From Ralstonia wenshanensis (lineage in GTDB: Bacteria > Pseudomonadota > Gammaproteobacteria > Burkholderiales > Burkholderiaceae): 64,000 bases of DNA. This document shows, in pieces, positions 55,433 through 62,392 of this stretch; positions within the stretch are counted from its first letter, which is position 1; each line of letters starts with the position of its first letter. A program made the position numbers and the translations under genes. The DNA lies in NCBI RefSeq assembly GCF_021173085.1, contig NZ_CP076413.1, positions 682,001 to 746,000 of the forward strand. Reading direction: 5' to 3'. The notes below the pieces were generated by a model. The model worked only from the letters and a program-made list of their open reading frames with translations, was not told the DNA's origin and ran no database searches.

Positions 55433-56314
55433 ATGGATATCGCACTCGCCATCAAAGCGCTGATTCTCGGCATCGTCGAAGGCCTGACCGAGTTCCTCCC
55501 CATTTCCAGCACCGGCCATCTGATCCTCGCTGGCCAACTGCTCGACTTCAACGACGAAAAGGGCAAGATCTTCGAGATCGTGATCCAGTTCGGCGCCATC
55601 CTGGCGGTGTGCTGGGAGTTCCGTCACAAGATCATCGACGTCATCAAGGGTCTGCCGAATGACCCGCGCCAGCAGCGTTTTGCGATCAACGTGATCGTGG
55701 CGACGATTCCCGCGATCACGCTTGCGCTGATCTTCGGCAAGGCCATCAAGGCGCATCTGTTCAACCCGATCGTGGTGGCATCGGCGTTCATCCTCGGGGG
55801 CTTCGTGATTTTGTGGGCCGAATGGCGCGAACGTCATCGCGGCGAGACGCACGACCCGCGCGCCAATGCGCTGCTCGAAGCCGCCAAGGCTGGCGCGCCG
55901 CGCATTGAAACCCTGGATGACCTGCGCATTTCCGATGCCATCAAGGTGGGCTTCGCGCAGTGCTTCGCGCTGATTCCGGGCACGTCGCGTTCGGGCTCGA
56001 CCATCATCGGCGGCCTGCTGTTCGGGCTGTCGCGCAAGGTGGCGACGGAGTTCTCCTTCTTCCTGGCGATTCCCGTGATTTTTGGCGCGACGGTGTACGA
56101 GCTGTACAAGTCGCGCGCGCTGCTGTCGGCTGACGATCTGTCGATCTTCGCGGTCGGTTTTGTAGCCGCATTCATCTCGGCGTTCTTCTGCGTGCGCTGG
56201 CTGCTGAAGTTCATTGCCACGCATGATTTCCGCGGCTTTGCGTGGTACCGGATCATCTTCGGCATCATCGTCCTGGTGACGGCCTATACGCACCTCATCG
56301 CCTGGCAAGCCTAA
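55433..56314 (+). CDS. uppP: Undecaprenyl-diphosphatase
   Basis: 293 residues from the ATG at 55433; the longer frame runs through the upstream gene. Motif 1 is [17 protein letters not shown] and motif 2 is [10 protein letters not shown], both catalytic signatures of BacA/UppP. About eight membrane helices. It recycles undecaprenyl pyrophosphate to the monophosphate used for peptidoglycan, for O-antigen and for the GT2/GT87 module in this window. Overproduction gives bacitracin resistance in E. coli. Confidence 0.96.
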   Translation: MDIALAIKALILGIVEGLTEFLPISSTGHLILAGQLLDFNDEKGKIFEIVIQFGAILAVCWEFRHKIIDVIKGLPNDPRQQRFAINVIVATIPAITLALIFGKAIKAHLFNPIVVASAFILGGFVILWAEWRERHRGETHDPRANALLEAAKAGAPRIETLDDLRISDAIKVGFAQCFALIPGTSRSGSTIIGGLLFGLSRKVATEFSFFLAIPVIFGATVYELYKSRALLSADDLSIFAVGFVAAFISAFFCVRWLLKFIATHDFRGFAWYRIIFGIIVLVTAYTHLIAWQA

Positions 56315-56340
56315 GCCACCGGCGAGCATTTCCCTTTCTC

Positions 56341-56359
56341 GGTGCGAGGCTTTCGCACC
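56341..56359. repeat. Stem-loop after uppP, possible weak terminator
   Basis: GGTGCGA (56341-56347) pairs with TCGCACC (56353-56359) across five bases, 26 bases after the uppP stop. No T run follows, so termination would be weak. Confidence 0.45.
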
Positions 56360-56433
56360 GTCTGCACGATCGGGCGGATTCGGACACACTGGCGGTTTCT
56401 TCCGTCAGCCGCTGACTGCCGAATCTCCCGATC

Positions 56434-57546
56434 ATGAGTGCTCTCTTCCAGCCTTTCTCCCTGCGCGGTCTCACGCTTGAGAACCGCATCGTCATCTCGC
56501 CGATGTGCCAGTACTCGGCCGACAACGGCCAAGCCACGGCGTGGCATCACACGCATCTGGGCAGCCTGTCGCTTTCGGGCGCGGGGCTGTTGATGATCGA
56601 GGCGACGGCCGTGTCGCCGGAAGGCCGCATCACCAACGGCTGCCTGGGTTTGTGGGACGACGCGACCGAAGCCGCGCTTGAGCGCACGCTGGCTGCCATT
56701 CGCCAGAACGCGCTGGTGCCGATCGGCATGCAGATCGCGCACGCGGGCCGCAAGGCTTCGAGCGCTCGGCCTTGGGAAGGCGGCGCATTGTTGGCGCTCG
56801 ATGCCGGCGGCTGGGAAACGATGGGTCCGTCCGCGTTGCCGCAGCGCCCTGAAGAGCGCGCTCCGCGTGAGATGTCCGATGCGGACCTTGCCCGCGTGCG
56901 CGACCGGTTTGTCGACACCGCACGCCGCGCTGTGCGGCTTGGCCTATCGGCCATCGAGCTGCACGCCGCCCATGGCTATCTGCTGCACGAATTCCTGTCG
57001 CCGATCGCCAATCAGCGTACCGATGCCTATGGCGGTTCGCGTGAGAACCGCATGCGCTATCCGCTGGAGATCTTTGACGCGGTGCGCGCCGTGGTGCCGG
57101 ACAACATTCCGGTTGGCGTACGCGTGTCTGCCACCGATTGGGTGGAGGGCGGTTGGACGCCGGAGGATTCGGTGGCTTTTGCGCAGGCACTGCGTGCCCG
57201 CGGCTGCGATTGGATCGATGCGTCGTCAGGCGGGGTGTCGCCGCTGCAGCAAATTCCGCTGTCGACCGGCTATCAGGTGCCGTTTGCCGAGAAGATCCGC
57301 CATGAAGCGGATATCCCCACCATCGCCGTCGGCCTCATCAACGAGGCGCATGAGGCGGAAGCCATCGTTGCGCAAGGGCGTGCGGACTTGGTCGCTGTCG
57401 GCCGGGCGTTCCTCTACAACCCGCACTGGGCTTGGGCGGCGGCCGCTGAATTGGGCGCGACGGTCAAGGCGCCGCCGCAATACTGGCGCGCTTTCCCGCG
57501 CCACGCCAAGAACCTCTTCGGCGATACGCATTTCGGCGCACGCTGA
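56434..57546 (+). CDS. NADH:flavin oxidoreductase, Old Yellow Enzyme family (YqjM/NemA-like)
   Basis: 370 residues. FMN-binding TIM barrel: LENRIVISPMCQYSADNG (Cys near 26 as in the YqjM class), HAGRKAS, ELHAAHGYLLHEFLSP (substrate His pair) and NQRTDAYGGSRENRMRY. The Cys and the short loops suggest the thermophilic-like/YqjM type OYE. It reduces activated alkenes, quinones or nitro compounds with NAD(P)H. No close pathway context. Confidence 0.92.
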   Translation: MSALFQPFSLRGLTLENRIVISPMCQYSADNGQATAWHHTHLGSLSLSGAGLLMIEATAVSPEGRITNGCLGLWDDATEAALERTLAAIRQNALVPIGMQIAHAGRKASSARPWEGGALLALDAGGWETMGPSALPQRPEERAPREMSDADLARVRDRFVDTARRAVRLGLSAIELHAAHGYLLHEFLSPIANQRTDAYGGSRENRMRYPLEIFDAVRAVVPDNIPVGVRVSATDWVEGGWTPEDSVAFAQALRARGCDWIDASSGGVSPLQQIPLSTGYQVPFAEKIRHEADIPTIAVGLINEAHEAEAIVAQGRADLVAVGRAFLYNPHWAWAAAAELGATVKAPPQYWRAFPRHAKNLFGDTHFGAR

Positions 57547-57571
57547 CGCGCGCCAGCGTGCGCGGACGTGG

Positions 57572-58345
57572 TCAGGCCCGCTTGCGGAAGACCACGTCCC
57601 ACACGCCGTGCCCGAGGCGCAGACCGCGTTTCTCGAACTTGGTGACGGGGCGATAGTCGGGGCGCGGCGCGAAGCCCTCGGCGGTGTTCTCCAGCGTCGG
57701 TTCTGCGGAAAGCACTTCCAGCATCTGGTGGGCGTATTCCTCCCAGTCCGTCGCGCAATGCAGATAGCCGCCGGGCTTCAGGTGGGCCGCCAGACGCGCC
57801 ACGAAGGGGCTTTGGATCAGGCGTCGCTTGTTGTGGCGCTTCTTGTGCCATGGGTCCGGGAAGAACACGTGAATCCCATCGAGCGTGCCTTCCGGAATCA
57901 TGTGCGCCAGCACTTCCACGGCATCGTGCGAAACGATGCGGATGTTGCCGATCTCGCGTTCGCCGATCAGCTTGAGCAGCGCACCGACGCCCGGCTCATG
58001 CACTTCCACGCCTAGAAAATCGTCGTCCGGACGCAATTGCGCGATGTGCGCGGTGGTTTCGCCCATGCCGAAGCCGATCTCGAAGATGCGCTTGGCGCCG
58101 GTGCGGCCGAAGGCGGCGTCCCAGTCGAGCGGCTCGGTGGTGTAGGGCAACTGGAAGCGTGGGCCAAGCTCATCGATGGCGCGTTGCTGACCGGTCGACG
58201 TGCGGCCTGCGCGGCGGACGAACGAGCGGATGCGGCGCGGGTGGCCGGTTTGCTCGCCAGTTTCAGCGTCTTCCGCGGTATTGGTGTCTTGCGATTCCGG
58301 CGTAATGTCGTCGGGGCCGGTGCCCGGCTGTTCGATGGGCTGCAT
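57572..58345 (-). CDS. trmB: tRNA (guanine-N7-)-methyltransferase
   Basis: 257 residues from the ATG at 58345. A longer frame continues through the tRNA-Gly gene and is an artefact. The first 60 residues are acidic, low-complexity. The methyltransferase domain: [20 protein letters not shown] (SAM site), [30 protein letters not shown] (the TrmB signature) and [16 protein letters not shown]. It makes m7G46 in tRNA. A terminator and tRNA gene lie directly upstream. Confidence 0.95.
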   Translation of the reverse strand: MQPIEQPGTGPDDITPESQDTNTAEDAETGEQTGHPRRIRSFVRRAGRTSTGQQRAIDELGPRFQLPYTTEPLDWDAAFGRTGAKRIFEIGFGMGETTAHIAQLRPDDDFLGVEVHEPGVGALLKLIGEREIGNIRIVSHDAVEVLAHMIPEGTLDGIHVFFPDPWHKKRHNKRRLIQSPFVARLAAHLKPGGYLHCATDWEEYAHQMLEVLSAEPTLENTAEGFAPRPDYRPVTKFEKRGLRLGHGVWDVVFRKRA

Positions 58346-58395
58346 GGAGATCCCGTGCCGGTTGCCCGTCGATGGAATGGCGGGCGAGCAGGCAA

Positions 58396-58419
58396 CAAAA
58401 AAGCCGCCGAGGGCGGCTT
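58396..58419 (-). terminator. Intrinsic terminator after tRNA-Gly
   Basis: On the minus strand AAGCCGCC and GGCGGCTT pair perfectly across three bases (58401-58408 with 58412-58419), followed by six T (58397-58402 on this strand). It ends the tRNA transcript and separates it from trmB. Confidence 0.85.
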
Positions 58420-58431
58420 CAGACTGTTCGG

Positions 58432-58505
58432 TGGAGCGGGCGATGGGAATCGAACCCACGGCTCTAGCTTGGGAAGCTAGGGTATTACCATTATACGACG
58501 CCCGC
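58432..58505 (-). tRNA. tRNA-Gly(CCC)
   Basis: 74 bases including an encoded CCA. The acceptor stem GCGGGCG pairs with CGCCCGC. The anticodon stem CTAGC/GCTAG encloses the loop TTCCCAA, giving anticodon CCC. The T-arm has GTTCGATTC. It is very close to E. coli glyU, which reads GGG codons. Followed by a strong terminator. Confidence 0.95.
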
Positions 58506-58681
58506 GTAGCCCACCATTTTATGCGGGGTTGTAGGGGTTGGGCAAGTGAGAACAACGCGGGCGGCGAATCTGAAGTGACGTACACGCCTTCCCGAGGTGA
58601 TCACCTGAAGTCGGAGGCAACAACGACGTGCGCTGCGCCGATGAAATCCATGGCCGGCGTCAGGATTCTTTGTCGGTGGCA

Positions 58682-59188
58682 TTACCGCGCCGATGGCTTT
58701 TCACGCCGCCGCGCAGTACTCCTCTTGTTCTCATCCCACGCAGGAAACACCGTCGAGCGCTTGACCACGCCATACGCGAAGCTCGTATCAATCGCAGCGA
58801 TGCCCGGGATGGCATGCAATTGCCCGCGCACGAACTGTTCGTAGTCCTGCAGGCTTTCCACCAGCACGCGCAGCAGGTAATCCGCCTCGCCGGTCAGCAC
58901 ATAGCAATCGAGGATCGCGTCGATGGCGCGGATGCGGTTCTCGAACGTCGAGACCACCTCCCGCGAGTGCTGCTGCAGACGAATATGCACGAATGCCGTG
59001 ACCGGCAGCCCGTATGCCTCTTCATCGACGATGGCCGTGTAACCGCGAATGATGCCCGCGTCCTCCAGCAACCGCAGCCGGCGCAGGCAGGGTGAGGGCG
59101 ACAGGTTCACCCGCTCCGACAACTCCTGGTTGGTCAGTCGGCCTTCTTTTTGAAGGGCGGCGATGATCTGCCTGTCTTTCTTATCCAT
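58682..59188 (-). CDS. Lrp/AsnC family transcriptional regulator
   Basis: 168 residues from the ATG at 59188. HTH: DRQIIAALQKEGRLTNQELS, then LSPSPCLRRLRLLEDAG. The RAM domain follows: VTAFVHIRLQ, ALDCYVLTGEADYLLRVLV-type core (given in parts: DCYVLTGEADY, LLRVLVES) and ASIRTSFAYGVVK-like end (DTSFAYGVVKRST). It binds an amino acid and is divergent from an EamA exporter and an aromatic aminotransferase, its likely targets. Confidence 0.93.
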   Translation of the reverse strand: MDKKDRQIIAALQKEGRLTNQELSERVNLSPSPCLRRLRLLEDAGIIRGYTAIVDEEAYGLPVTAFVHIRLQQHSREVVSTFENRIRAIDAILDCYVLTGEADYLLRVLVESLQDYEQFVRGQLHAIPGIAAIDTSFAYGVVKRSTVFPAWDENKRSTARRREKPSAR

Positions 59189-59203
59189 GTGATTTTTCCG
59201 GAG

Positions 59204-59218
59204 TGGCAGGTTCTGCCA
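59204..59218. promoter_or_regulatory. Candidate Lrp-type operator between the regulator and EamA gene
   Basis: TGGCAG-GTT-CTGCCA is a perfect 15-bp dyad 16 bases before the regulator start. A second, longer dyad CAGCAT...ATGCTG (59229-59234 with 59263-59268) flanks an AT-rich core. The spacing suits an Lrp/AsnC protein that wraps several sites. Confidence 0.4.
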
Positions 59219-59306
59219 AAGCAACGCTCAGCATTAGTGGAAATAGCAAGATACTACTTTTCATGCTGGGGCATTCTGTCTCCATTCTGAAATCGAGGGT
59301 GGCGGC

Positions 59307-60233
59307 ATGCGTGGTTCGACATTGACGGTGGGCGTGGGAGCGCAGGCGGGGCGAAACGCCTTCCAGGCCAACCCGCTGATCGGGTATGCGGCGATGGTGC
59401 TGACGGTGCTCATCTGGGCCGGGTTCGCGCTGTCGATCCGGGCGATTGGCGCGTCGCCGCTGGCGCCTGCCGACGTGGCGCTCATCCGATTCGGCCTGCC
59501 GACCGTGTTGCTGTTGCCGTTCCTGCCGTCCCGCTGGCCGATGCTGCGGCGGGTGAAACCGCTCAGCGCGCTGATGGTGTTGGCGGGCGGTGGCGTGCCG
59601 TTTTTCTTCATGGCTTCGGCCGGCGGCAAGGTGACATCGGCCGCCCACGTGGCTGCGTTGATTGCGGGTACGACGCCGCTGTCGGTGGCGCTGATCGCGT
59701 ATGTGGTGGACCGCCAGCGCATCGCGGCGGCACGCGGGCGCGCCATCGCGATCATCCTCGCTGGCGTGCTGCTCCTGCTGGTATCGCAATCGCATGTGTC
59801 GCATGGCGTGTTTGTCGGCGGCGCCGCATTGCTGTTGCTGGCGAGTCTGCTCTGGGGCAGCTACACGCTGGGGCTGCGCCGGGCGGGGCTCGATGCCATC
59901 GGTTGCGCATTGCTATTGAGCGTGCCGTCCTTCTTGCTGACGGCGCTGCTGGTGGGTCTGGGCGTGGTCGACAGCCATGTCGGGCACTTCACCGTGGCCA
60001 ACGCCATGCCTTTCCTGCTGGCCCAGGGCCTGGGGGTTGGCGTGATTTCAAGTCTGTCTTATGCGCTGGCGATTCGTCATCTGGATACGCCGCGCTGTTC
60101 CGCCATCGGCTCGCTGGCGCCCGCGCTGGCTTGCCTCGGGGCGGTTCCTTTGCTCGGTGAATCGCTGACCCTGACCGTTGCCTGCGGCATTGCCGTGATC
60201 ACCGCTGGCGTGGTCCTCGCAAACCGCGCGTAG
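59307..60233 (+). CDS. EamA/DMT-superfamily transporter (RhaT/YdcZ-like exporter)
   Basis: 308 residues and about ten membrane helices in two EamA repeats (about 25-150 and 165-305). The first repeat includes LTVLIWAGFALSIRAIGASP and the second SLLWGSYTLGLRRAGLD. Drug/metabolite transporters of this kind often export amino acids such as threonine, homoserine or cysteine. Its divergent Lrp-type neighbour and the downstream aminotransferase support amino-acid export, but the substrate is unknown. Confidence 0.9.
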   Translation: MRGSTLTVGVGAQAGRNAFQANPLIGYAAMVLTVLIWAGFALSIRAIGASPLAPADVALIRFGLPTVLLLPFLPSRWPMLRRVKPLSALMVLAGGGVPFFFMASAGGKVTSAAHVAALIAGTTPLSVALIAYVVDRQRIAAARGRAIAIILAGVLLLLVSQSHVSHGVFVGGAALLLLASLLWGSYTLGLRRAGLDAIGCALLLSVPSFLLTALLVGLGVVDSHVGHFTVANAMPFLLAQGLGVGVISSLSYALAIRHLDTPRCSAIGSLAPALACLGAVPLLGESLTLTVACGIAVITAGVVLANRA

Positions 60234-60264
60234 ACCATCGCATCGCTCTTCCGGAGACCACATC

Positions 60265-61470
60265 ATGCTCGCAACCCTCGCCACCGTTGCCCCGGACCCG
60301 CTGTGGGGGCTGACTGCGGCTTTCCGCGCCGACCCCCGGCCCGACAAGGTTGATCTTGTGGTGGGTGTCTACCGCGATGACAGCGGGCAGACGCCGGTCA
60401 TGGCCGCAGTGAAGGCCGCCGAGGAGCGCCTCGCCGCCGCGGGTGCCTCCAAGGCTTACCGCGGGTTGGCCGGCAACGCCGATTTCAATGTCGGGTTGGC
60501 GACGCTGCTGCTCGGCAAGGACGTAGGTCGCCTGTCGCGCCAGCACACGATGCAGACCGTGGGCGGGACCGGCGCGCTCAGGTTGCTCGCCGACTTCATC
60601 GCCGTCGCTTCGCCCGGTGCTCGCGTCTGGGTGTCTGACCCTGGCTACGTCAACCACGTGCCCATCATGCGAGCGGCGGGGCTTGCAGTGGACCGCTACC
60701 GCTGGCGCGCCGAAGGCGGGGTGCTGGACGCGGATGCCATGTTCGCGGACCTGTGGGCCGCGCGTGCCGGCGATGTCGTGCTGCTGCATGGTTGCTGCCA
60801 CAACCCGACGGGCATCGACATGAGCATGGAGGTCTGGCAAACCGTGGCGGAGCGCTGCGCGAAGCAGGGCCTGATCCCGCTGGTCGACATGGCGTATCTG
60901 GGTCTCGCCGATGGTCTGGAGCAGGACGCCGCGGGACTGCGGTTGCTCGTCGATGCGCTCGATACGGTGCTGGTGGCGGCAAGCTGCTCGAAGAGCATGG
61001 GCCTGTACTGCGAGCGCACCGGCGCGGCGATGGTAATCGGCAAGAACAGGGCAGCCCTGCAGCCGGTTGGCGGCGTGCTGGAGCGCATTACACGTAGCAA
61101 CTATTCGATGCCGCCGGACCATGGCGCTGCCATCGTGGCTGCCATCCTGGGCGATGCCGCATTGACGGCGTCCTGGCGTAACGAGTTGGAACACATGCGT
61201 CAGCGGATCGTTGGCAACCGGCGCCGCCTTGATGGCGCATTGGCCAGTCTGGGCGCTCCCGTTGCGCTACAGAATCTGTCGCGGCACAAGGGCATGTTTT
61301 CCATGCTGCCGTTGGATGCCGATGCCATGGAGCGTTTGCGCGCAGATCACGCCATCTATGGCACTCAGGGCGGCCGGATCAATATTGCAGGACTCGCACC
61401 GGAGCAGATTGACCGGGTTGCGGGCGCGCTCGTGGCCGTGGCCTTGGATATGGCGTGTGCGTTGGCCTGA
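60265..61470 (+). CDS. tyrB: Aromatic amino acid / aspartate aminotransferase
   Basis: 401 residues, class I PLP aminotransferase of the AspC/TyrB subgroup. VDLVVGVYRDDSGQTPVM opens it, TGALRLLADF, SDPGYVNHVPI and HNPTGID are the binding segments, and PLP Lys243 lies in CSKSMGLYCERTG. The final Arg in GGRINIAGL binds the substrate carboxylate. It lies 31 bases downstream of the EamA gene, so the two are probably one operon. Aromatic against aspartate specificity is not decided. Confidence 0.87.
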   Translation: MLATLATVAPDPLWGLTAAFRADPRPDKVDLVVGVYRDDSGQTPVMAAVKAAEERLAAAGASKAYRGLAGNADFNVGLATLLLGKDVGRLSRQHTMQTVGGTGALRLLADFIAVASPGARVWVSDPGYVNHVPIMRAAGLAVDRYRWRAEGGVLDADAMFADLWAARAGDVVLLHGCCHNPTGIDMSMEVWQTVAERCAKQGLIPLVDMAYLGLADGLEQDAAGLRLLVDALDTVLVAASCSKSMGLYCERTGAAMVIGKNRAALQPVGGVLERITRSNYSMPPDHGAAIVAAILGDAALTASWRNELEHMRQRIVGNRRRLDGALASLGAPVALQNLSRHKGMFSMLPLDADAMERLRADHAIYGTQGGRINIAGLAPEQIDRVAGALVAVALDMACALA

Positions 61471-61540
61471 TCGACGCGGATGACTTCGCTTGAACGCAGG
61501 CAGTGTGCTCTGCACTGTCTCGGCGTAGTCCATGCTCACA

Positions 61541-61556
61541 TTAGGCCGTGGCCTAA
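61541..61556. terminator. Short perfect inverted repeat between tyrB and the unrecognised gene
   Basis: TTAGGCC (61541-61547) pairs with GGCCTAA (61550-61556) across two bases, at the convergent ends of the two genes. The right arm overlaps the stop of the minus-strand gene. A second dyad, CAGTG...CACTG, is close by (61501-61517). No T run, so the terminator role is uncertain. Confidence 0.35.
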
Positions 61557-62263
61557 CGCCGCCGCGCCATCGCCTGCATTGCCGCATCCACAAACTTCGC
61601 CGCGGCGTGCTCGCCGGCCGTCGGGGCTGCGGCCTTGGCGCACGCGGCCACCACGTCGCAGAGCGATTGCGGATCTTCCTTGCAGGCGCGTAGCAGCGGC
61701 ATGGCAGCACCTGCGGCTGAACCAAAGTGCTGCACCGCCAAACGCATCAACTCGACCTTGACCACGTTGGGCAGCACATCGGCCAACTCCGGCGGCACGG
61801 CAGCCTGTGGCGCAGAAGCCGGGACTGGCGCCGCACGCGGCTTGCCGGTGTCATTGGCGGCGGGCTCGTCGATGGGTGCTGCCACCGCTTGCAGGCCCAG
61901 CGTCATGCCGGTCAACGGTGGCAGTTCGTCGTAGATGAGCGACAGGGCGGCAGGTGCGCCCTCGGCTTGATCGTCAAGCAGCGGCCGGTTGAAGTGGGCG
62001 ATGGGATCGAACGGTTCAGCGGCCGATGCGCTTTCACGCGGGATACCGGGCAGCACGTCGACCATGCCGGCCTGTTGCAGCCCCACGAGCAGTTCGTCCA
62101 GATCGGGCCAGTCGCTCAGCAGCTGATGCAGTTGCCCGACGGTACGGGCACCGTCGATGAGGATGAGCAGATGGCGCTGGCGCATCTGCATATCGTGGCG
62201 GCGCTCGGCCAAGGCTTCACGGCCGTCCTCCGTTTTGACCAGGACGTTCGACGTTGCAAGCAT
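61553..62263 (-). CDS. Unrecognised protein with N-terminal winged-helix-like segment
   Basis: 236 residues. I do not recognise the family. Residues 1-70 (VLVKTEDGREALAERRHDMQ, then RHLLILIDGARTVGQLHQLL, ending LQQAGMVDVLPG) read like a small winged-helix or DUF4388-like module used in betaproteobacterial regulators. A Pro/Ala linker follows (about 125-165), then a helical C-terminus (LMRLAVQHFGSAAGAAMPLL, CDVVAACAKAAA). No signal peptide or membrane helix. It lies between tyrB and acetoacetyl-CoA synthetase. 62264-62392 upstream holds nothing clear. Confidence 0.6.
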   Translation of the reverse strand: MLATSNVLVKTEDGREALAERRHDMQMRQRHLLILIDGARTVGQLHQLLSDWPDLDELLVGLQQAGMVDVLPGIPRESASAAEPFDPIAHFNRPLLDDQAEGAPAALSLIYDELPPLTGMTLGLQAVAAPIDEPAANDTGKPRAAPVPASAPQAAVPPELADVLPNVVKVELMRLAVQHFGSAAGAAMPLLRACKEDPQSLCDVVAACAKAAAPTAGEHAAAKFVDAAMQAMARRR

Positions 62264-62392
62264 GGTGACTCCCCGTTAAGCAGCCCGCCCGGCATCTTGA
62301 TGTGCCGGTGCAAGCTGTACGTTAGTCATCACATCCGTGCCTTGCCATCGTTCGATTGGCGGAGATTGTGAAACGAGGGGCCAACGATTGGT

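Noticed and set aside
58346-58585. N-terminal extension of trmB through tRNA-Gly
   Set aside because: It translates the tRNA gene and the terminator, a known annotation artefact.
58595-58606. 12-bp perfect palindrome AGGTGATCACCT
   Set aside because: Lies in the 176-base space between tRNA-Gly and the Lrp gene 3' end, far from any start; too short and isolated to assign a role.
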